From: Legionella maioricensis
Lineage (GTDB): Bacteria > Pseudomonadota > Gammaproteobacteria > Legionellales > Legionellaceae
NCBI RefSeq assembly: GCF_023618015.1
Contig: NZ_JAJKBJ010000020.1
Location: forward strand, 1-64,000
Length of the DNA: 64,000 nt
Direction: 5' to 3'
Positions 62,921 to 64,000 of this stretch are shown here, one piece after another. The notes under the pieces are model-generated. The model searched no databases, had not been told where the DNA came from, and worked only from the letters and a program-made list of their open reading frames with translations. Numbering within the stretch: the first letter of the stretch is position 1; every line of letters starts with the position of its first letter. A program made the translations under genes and the position numbers.

Positions 62921-64000
62921 ATGTTTAAAAAAATTCTCGTTGCCAATCGTGGTGAAATCGCCTTGCGTATCGTTCGCGCTTGCAAGGAAATGGGTATTGC
63001 TCCTGTTGCTATTCATAGTGAGGCGGATCAATTTTCCCTTCATGTGAAAAGAGCATCACACTCTCATTGTTTGAGTAAAAAACCGCTTGAGGCATATCTT
63101 AATGGGCAACGAATAATAGAGTGCGCTCGGGCAACCGGATGTGAGGCCATTCATCCTGGCTATGGATTTCTATCTGAAAATGCCGAATTTGCTGTAGCCT
63201 GTGAAAGAGCCGGTATTGTATTTATTGGCCCATCATCCTCAGTGATCACGACTATGGGGTCGAAAATTGCAGCACGAGAAGCTGCGCGTAAAGCAGGAAT
63301 TCCTACCATTCCCGGAAGTGACGGTAATTTGGATACGGCAGAAGATGCTGTGGCTTGTGCTGAAACCCTGGGCTATCCGGTGATGCTCAAAGCCACTTTT
63401 GGTGGCGGTGGGCGAGGGATAAGATTGTGTCACGATGCAGGCCAAGTCAGGCAACAATTTGATCGTGTCCAATCGGAGGCTCAGAAGTCTTTTGGGGATG
63501 CTCATGTCTATATGGAGCGGTTTATTACTAACCCACGCCACATAGAGGTTCAAATTCTAGGCGATCATTTCGGCAGCATACTCCATCTTTTTGAGCGTGA
63601 TTGCTCCGTTCAACGACGCCATCAAAAATTAGTTGAAATTGCCCCATCCCCATGTCTGGATAATGGCATTCGCGAGCAGCTTTATGCTTATGCCGTAAAG
63701 GTCGCCAAGGAAGTAGGATATACTAATGCTGGCACAGTTGAGTTTATATTGGATGAACAAAATCGTCCGTATTTTATGGAGATGAATACGAGATTACAAG
63801 TTGAGCACCCGGTAACAGAGCAAATCACTGGGATTGATATTGTACAACAGCAAATACGAATCGCAGCTGGTGAACGTCTTGCCATGACTCAGGAGCAAAT
63901 TACGCGTAATGGCTATGCCATTGAATTTCGTATTAATGCTGAAGATCCACAAAATGATTTTTTACCCAGTTTTGGCCGGATTACACGCTATTATGCCCCT
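62921..64000 (+). CDS. biotin carboxylase subunit of a carboxylase (partial)
   Basis: Open from ATG 62921 to the window end, so at least 360 codons; the 3' end is missing. It starts MFKKILVANRGEIALRIVRA, with the ATP-grasp loop KATFGGGGRGIRLCHDAGQ near residue 154, HIEVQILGDHFGSILHLFER near 207 and the active-site EMNTRLQVEHPVTEQITGID near 287. This is the biotin carboxylase part of pyruvate, acetyl-CoA or propionyl-CoA carboxylase. Which of these it is depends on the missing downstream partner; pyruvate carboxylase subunit A is plausible. Confidence 0.93.
   Translation, partial: MFKKILVANRGEIALRIVRACKEMGIAPVAIHSEADQFSLHVKRASHSHCLSKKPLEAYLNGQRIIECARATGCEAIHPGYGFLSENAEFAVACERAGIVFIGPSSSVITTMGSKIAAREAARKAGIPTIPGSDGNLDTAEDAVACAETLGYPVMLKATFGGGGRGIRLCHDAGQVRQQFDRVQSEAQKSFGDAHVYMERFITNPRHIEVQILGDHFGSILHLFERDCSVQRRHQKLVEIAPSPCLDNGIREQLYAYAVKVAKEVGYTNAGTVEFILDEQNRPYFMEMNTRLQVEHPVTEQITGIDIVQQQIRIAAGERLAMTQEQITRNGYAIEFRINAEDPQNDFLPSFGRITRYYAP

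Overview
The window is AT-rich gammaproteobacterial chromosome that I assign to the genus Legionella. The decisive evidence is two blocks of Dot/Icm type IVB secretion genes (icmX-icmW / icmV-dotA and dotD-dotC-dotB). Supporting evidence is a LegD1-like phytanoyl-CoA dioxygenase, effector-like proteins including one with ankyrin repeats, and short intergenic palindromic repeats of the kind scattered through Legionella genomes. I cannot fix the species.

Layout. (1) 1-8.4 kb, mostly accessory: a TRIC/UPF0126 membrane protein, a small helical protein, a regulator-MFS operon (XRE regulator, 187-aa protein, transporter) with a divergent promoter and a predicted structured RNA, an unknown 336-aa protein, a 720-aa sugar-lactone-oxidase-like protein with an effector-like C-terminal module, and a secreted lipase-like hydrolase. 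(2) 8.4-17.5 kb, housekeeping: yggU, tRNA-Val(GAC), thrS-infC-rpmI-rplT-pheS-pheT-ihfA, a 2Fe-2S ferredoxin, and rplM-rpsI. (3) 17.5-21.4 kb, an accessory insertion between rpsI and petA: an ankyrin protein and a possible cysteine-peptidase protein. Both genes have a tandem TTAAT-type element (PmrA-like) placed 7 bp upstream of the -10 box. The ankyrin gene lies between rpsI and a decayed copy of the rpsI 3' end plus its terminator. (4) 21.4-33.7 kb: petABC, sspAB, nnr, tsaE, amiB, mutL, miaA, a CHCC zinc finger, a heptosyltransferase and legD1. (5) 33.8-44.2 kb: a P1B-type ATPase, a GT-C membrane glycosyltransferase, then divergent icmWX and icmV-dotA. (6) 44.3-51.3 kb: a dienelactone hydrolase and a five-gene minus-strand set (ATP-grasp ligase, HMGL-like aldolase, alpha/beta hydrolase, isopropylmalate dehydrogenase-RraA fusion, amidohydrolase-like protein). 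This set separates dotA from dotB and looks like an uncharacterised small-molecule pathway. (7) 51.3-64 kb: dotDCB, rsmD and two M16 peptidases on the minus strand, then ftsY-ftsE-ftsX, rpoH, an alpha/beta hydrolase, a second dienelactone hydrolase and the start of a biotin carboxylase gene cut by the window end.

How the parts relate. The secretion genes are core inner-membrane, lipoprotein, ATPase and chaperone components. The ankyrin, peptidase-like, lactone-oxidase and LegD1 proteins are plausible substrates. The strongest candidates for something undescribed are the PmrA-box effector insertion with its rpsI-tail duplication, the C-terminal module shared by two otherwise unrelated effector-like proteins, the metabolic set between dotA and dotB, and the XRE-regulated divergent locus with a structured RNA. 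All calls come from reading the sequence; no database search was run.
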